Shown here one piece after another: positions 5,599 through 6,343 of a stretch of 6,343 nucleotides of DNA. The number at the start of each line of letters is the position of its first letter. Position 1 is the stretch's first letter. Origin of the DNA: Alistipes sp. (GTDB taxonomy: Bacteria > Bacteroidota > Bacteroidia > Bacteroidales > Rikenellaceae); assembly GCA_017631135.1 (NCBI GenBank), contig JAGBTW010000009.1:1-6343 (forward strand), given 5' to 3'. A model generated the notes under the pieces. It ran no database searches. It worked only from the letters and a program-made list of their open reading frames with translations, and had not been told where the DNA came from. Both the position numbers and the translations under genes were made by a program.

Positions 5599-5602
5599 CG
5601 CC
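5588..5602. promoter_or_regulatory. 15-bp palindrome over the -33 box, candidate operator
   Basis: GGCGAT (5588-5593), centre GCA, ATCGCC (5597-5602) is a perfect inverted repeat. It contains the -33 element of the receptor promoter (5595-5598), so a protein bound here would compete with RNA polymerase. There is no T-tract beyond it in either direction, which argues against a terminator. The binding protein is unknown. A second short palindrome, GGTGT-C-ACACC (5621-5631), lies 18 bp further upstream. Confidence 0.45.
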
Positions 5603-5682
5603 TAATCGCGGTAAAAATGTGGTGTCACACCCCAAAATTTAGGGTATGACGCTTGTGTGGTGGGGGTAAAAAGTTGTGTGTG

Positions 5683-6024
5683 TTAGGCCTTTGCGGGTGG
5701 GGCGCGTAACGAGTGATGAAGCGAGATATGCTCAATTATGGGGCTATGGTATCTCTCCTCAATTGTCGCTATCTCGGTTGAGTATGGCTTGTTGCATGCC
5801 ACGCTCTCCACGATAAGGGCGTCGTGGATGGGGGTGTTATCAAGTAATATGATTTGCACGCGCGTATGCGAGTGCGTGCCCGATGGGTTGTAGGGGTGTG
5901 AGTGGACAACCTCCGTGCCCTCGATGATGTGGCTATGTATGAAGAGAGTGGTTGCCGTTACGTTGAACAGCAACACAGCGAGCATAAGCGCGCCAAATAA
6001 CCCTCTTCTTCTCTCTATAGCCAT
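5683..6024 (-). CDS. Small exported or membrane-anchored histidine-rich protein
   Basis: The product is 113 residues. The N-terminus has a basic MAIERRR start and a hydrophobic stretch over about residues 9-28, read as a signal peptide or membrane anchor. Eleven histidines follow, at 30, 32, 41, 43, 51, 53, 67, 93, 99, 103 and 104. The first six form three H-x-H pairs (HSH, HSH, HSH) in a 24-residue stretch, the kind of cluster that binds zinc, copper or nickel. The C-terminus is SLRAPPAKA. The ATG at 6024 lies 18 nt beyond the prfC stop codon, so the gene is probably co-transcribed with prfC. It lies 147 bp upstream of the TonB receptor on the same strand. I do not recognise a named family with certainty. 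A role in capturing metal in the periplasm or presenting it to the receptor system is inferred from composition and neighbourhood only. Confidence 0.85.
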   Translation of the reverse strand: MAIERRRGLFGALMLAVLLFNVTATTLFIHSHIIEGTEVVHSHPYNPSGTHSHTRVQIILLDNTPIHDALIVESVACNKPYSTEIATIEERYHSPIIEHISLHHSLRAPPAKA

Positions 6025-6042
6025 CTATGTTTGCGGTATCGG

Positions 6043-6343
6043 TTATACCTCCGATGTGAACTTGAATGTGATGTCCTTGAAGTTCTCCTGTGCAATAGCC
6101 AGTGCGTAGCTTGTGTCGGCAAGGAATACATCGCGGCCATGCTTGTCTACCGCCATGTTGGTGTGCTTACGGCGCTTGAAGTCGGCGAGCTGTGCCTCGT
6201 TCTCCGACTCTATCCAACAAGCCTTGTGGATGGAGATAGGCTCCCAGCGACACTTCGCGCCATACTCGTGCTCCAAGCGATACTGGATAACCTCAAACTG
6301 AAGAGCACCCACCGTGCCGATAATCTTGCGACCGTTGAGCGAC
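6043..6343 (-). CDS. prfC: Peptide chain release factor 3 (RF3), C-terminal part; start lies beyond the right edge
   Basis: The frame is open from the right edge to a TAA at 6045-6043 and encodes the last 99 residues. They match the C-terminal domain of RF3, the translational GTPase that removes RF1 or RF2 from the ribosome after peptide release. Hallmarks are S-L-N-G-R-K-I-I-G-T-V followed by GALQFEVIQYRLEHEYGAKC, the pattern (V/I)G.(L)QF(E/D)V...RL..EY that distinguishes RF3 from EF-G. The W-x-E-P-I, CWIES and F-K segments and a terminal DITFKFTSEV follow. The GTPase domain is outside the window. The next gene on the strand begins 18 nt after the stop with no terminator between, so read-through into the His-rich gene is likely. 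Confidence 0.95.
   Translation of the reverse strand, partial: SLNGRKIIGTVGALQFEVIQYRLEHEYGAKCRWEPISIHKACWIESENEAQLADFKRRKHTNMAVDKHGRDVFLADTSYALAIAQENFKDITFKFTSEV

Noticed and set aside
5605..5660. Terminator between the His-rich gene and the receptor
   Set aside because: The possible stems (GGTGTGACACC; an ACCC/GGGT pair around an A/T stretch) are only 4-5 bp and the T-tract is short and offset, so termination there cannot be supported.

Overview
The window looks like chromosomal DNA of a member of the Bacteroidota, most likely a gut-type Bacteroidales. Three things point there. The -7 boxes are of the TAnnTTTG type and, at two promoters, sit 19-20 nt downstream of a TTTG/ATTG -33 box. Shine-Dalgarno sequences are absent. 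The gene content includes an ORF6N-domain protein, a TonB receptor with an N-terminal carboxypeptidase-regulatory-like domain, and a Bacteroidota-like RF3. I cannot fix the genus from the sequence alone.

Layout, left to right. At 1-109 (minus) is the first 36 codons of an exported protein. It is divergent from a low-molecular-weight protein tyrosine phosphatase at 319-795 (plus), and the 209 bp between them carries one outward-facing -7 box for each gene. From 796 to 1563 there is no credible gene. The space is filled with repeats: two opposed arrays of a degenerate 9-bp unit around a nest of inverted repeats (805-1142), then three copies of a hairpin-bearing unit, two of them long 85/81-bp tandem copies (1148-1389). 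Next come two minus-strand genes of accessory character: a lipoprotein of unknown function (1564-2259) and an ORF6N-domain protein (2395-2964). A near-identical block of about 77 bp, made of a terminator hairpin followed by a promoter, precedes each of them. A dispersed inverted-repeat element (3078-3172) separates this pair from the right-hand cluster.

The right-hand cluster is all on the minus strand and is transcribed right to left: the end of prfC (release factor 3), then 18 nt later a small exported histidine-rich protein, then after a 147-bp gap a 782-residue TonB-dependent outer-membrane receptor. The receptor has its own complete promoter, and a 15-bp palindrome lies over the -33 box. 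The His-rich protein beside a receptor with a CxxC motif in its plug suggests transition-metal or metal-complex uptake. That is an inference; the substrate cannot be read from the sequence.

No tRNA, rRNA, CRISPR array, transposase or toxin-antitoxin pair was seen. The most unusual material is non-coding: the duplicated terminator/promoter blocks flanking the ORF6N gene and the dense repeat field at 805-1389.
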